A DNA stretch of 32,142 nt from Sphingomonas sp. SCN 67-18 (GTDB taxonomy: Bacteria > Pseudomonadota > Alphaproteobacteria > Sphingomonadales > Sphingomonadaceae), in contig NZ_MEFG01000032.1 in the NCBI RefSeq assembly GCF_001724715.1, positions 1 through 32,142 on the forward strand, in the 5' to 3' direction. Below the pieces are notes generated by a model. The model saw only the letters and a program-made list of their open reading frames with translations. It had not been told where the DNA came from and ran no database searches. A program made the translations under genes and the position numbers. Positions within the stretch are counted from its first letter, which is position 1. The number at the start of each line of letters is the position of its first letter. Of this stretch, positions 31,533 through 32,142 are shown one piece after another.

Positions 31533-32142
31533 ATGAATTCACGCTTCTGGGCGATATTGTGCGTGATTATGGTTGGTAGCGCGTGCTCCTGCGGGGCGTC
31601 TGCCGATCAAGCGGGTCGGGGCAAGGAACACGTAATGGCGGATATTCTGATTTCGAACGCGACGGAGCTCGCCAAGGCGATCTCCACGTCGAAGGGCGGC
31701 GAAACCTATGTTCTGGCGTCCGGCGACTATGGCAGCATGAATATCCATAATCTGACGTTGAGCAGCGCCATCACGATCCGCTCCCAGAATTTGTCGGATC
31801 AAGCGCATTTCGACAATATCGACATCTTCAAAAGTTCGAACATCGTCCTGACCGATCTTAATGTCGGCAGTGCGCCGACAATGGACCCGAGCGCACCCTG
31901 GGGTGCCGCAATCCGGGTTCGCAATTCCAGCGGCGTTACCCTGGATTCCCTGAAGATATCCGGCTCAGACGATGGCGTGCACACCAATGACCGTGTCGGG
32001 CTCTACGTCGTTGATTCGGCGAATATAACGCTGACCGATACCGAGTTTGCGGACCTTTATCACGGCGGGTTGTTCACCCGGGTGACTGACATCACGGTCG
32101 CGAACAACGAGATCCACGATATCCGGGTGGACGGGTTTGAAT
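31533..32142 (+). CDS. Secreted right-handed beta-helix protein, N-terminal part (cut by window edge)
   Basis: An open frame of 203 codons running off the window. A signal peptide (MNSRFWAILCVIMVGSACSC, then GASA-DQ) directs it out of the cytoplasm; Cys18 gives only a weak lipobox since the -3 residue is Gly. After it come repeated parallel-beta-helix rungs: ILISNATELAKAI, GGETYVLASGDYG, SSAITIRSQN, SSNIVLTDLNVG, SSGVTLDSLKISGSDDGV, SANITLTDTEFADL and VTDITVANNEIHDIRVDG. This is the pectate-lyase-like/NosD fold. In sphingan clusters a polysaccharide lyase (SpsR/GelR) lies among the biosynthesis genes, so an EPS lyase or modifying enzyme is possible, but the catalytic residues are not in view. 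Codon use is less GC-biased than in its neighbours. AAGGGGAAG supports the ATG at 31533. Confidence 0.8.
   Translation, partial: MNSRFWAILCVIMVGSACSCGASADQAGRGKEHVMADILISNATELAKAISTSKGGETYVLASGDYGSMNIHNLTLSSAITIRSQNLSDQAHFDNIDIFKSSNIVLTDLNVGSAPTMDPSAPWGAAIRVRNSSGVTLDSLKISGSDDGVHTNDRVGLYVVDSANITLTDTEFADLYHGGLFTRVTDITVANNEIHDIRVDGFE

Noticed and set aside
1-32142. CRISPR arrays, tRNA/rRNA genes, transposases, integrases, toxin-antitoxin pairs
   Set aside because: No spaced direct repeats, tRNA-like cloverleaf, or mobile-element protein motifs were seen on reading both strands.

Overview
The window looks like chromosomal DNA of a sphingomonad (Alphaproteobacteria, Sphingomonadaceae). The grounds are high GC content, an alphaproteobacterial SOS box (GTTC-N7-GTTC) in front of uvrA, a LacI-controlled TonB-receptor locus, and a gene set that matches sphingan-type exopolysaccharide (EPS) clusters. 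No rRNA, tRNA, CRISPR array, insertion sequence or phage gene was seen.

Left part (1-6740): a sugar or nucleotide scavenging locus. A minus-strand operon (ribokinase, then a small transaldolase/fructose-6-phosphate aldolase cut by the window edge) diverges from a LacI-family regulator. A TonB-dependent receptor and a Tat-exported PhoD-type phosphatase/phosphodiesterase follow. Two nearly identical AT-rich operator-like sequences, one before ribokinase and one before the receptor, suggest that one regulator controls both arms.

Middle housekeeping part (6740-12270): a VOC/glyoxalase-fold protein with a strong terminator, a flavin reductase-like protein, uvrA with an SOS box, a ferredoxin-NADP reductase with a Fur-like box, and a YbaN-type membrane protein. 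The last two converge and share the palindrome CTAG as their stop codons.

Right part (12282 to the end): an EPS assembly cluster of the Wzx/Wzy type. A minus-strand block (read 19661 to 12282) encodes an outer-membrane beta-barrel, a Wza-like export protein, a Wzz-like chain-length protein, a CpsD-like ATPase with a degenerate P-loop, an exosortase, an EpsI protein and the initiating sugar-phosphate transferase. The four genes from the chain-length protein to EpsI overlap stop-to-start. Diverging from it are a two-helix membrane peptide, an ORC-like AAA ATPase and a GT2 glycosyltransferase. Further right are an Alg14-Alg13 fusion (SpsK/PssDE-type glucuronosyltransferase), a lipoprotein peptidyl-prolyl isomerase, an acyltransferase, a WsaF-like glycosyltransferase, a Wzx flippase, a second Wzz paralogue, a WbbL-like glycosyltransferase and the start of a secreted beta-helix protein. 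The inferred scheme is hexose-1-P loading on the lipid carrier, GlcA addition, further sugars (possibly rhamnose) and acylation, flipping by Wzx, then polymerisation and export. No Wzy polymerase or nucleotide-sugar synthesis gene is visible, so these must lie elsewhere.

The points most worth a second look are the lysine-less CpsD-like ATPase beside an unrelated AAA ATPase, the exosortase/EpsI pair without a visible sorting substrate, the two Wzz paralogues, and the shared-operator scavenging locus.
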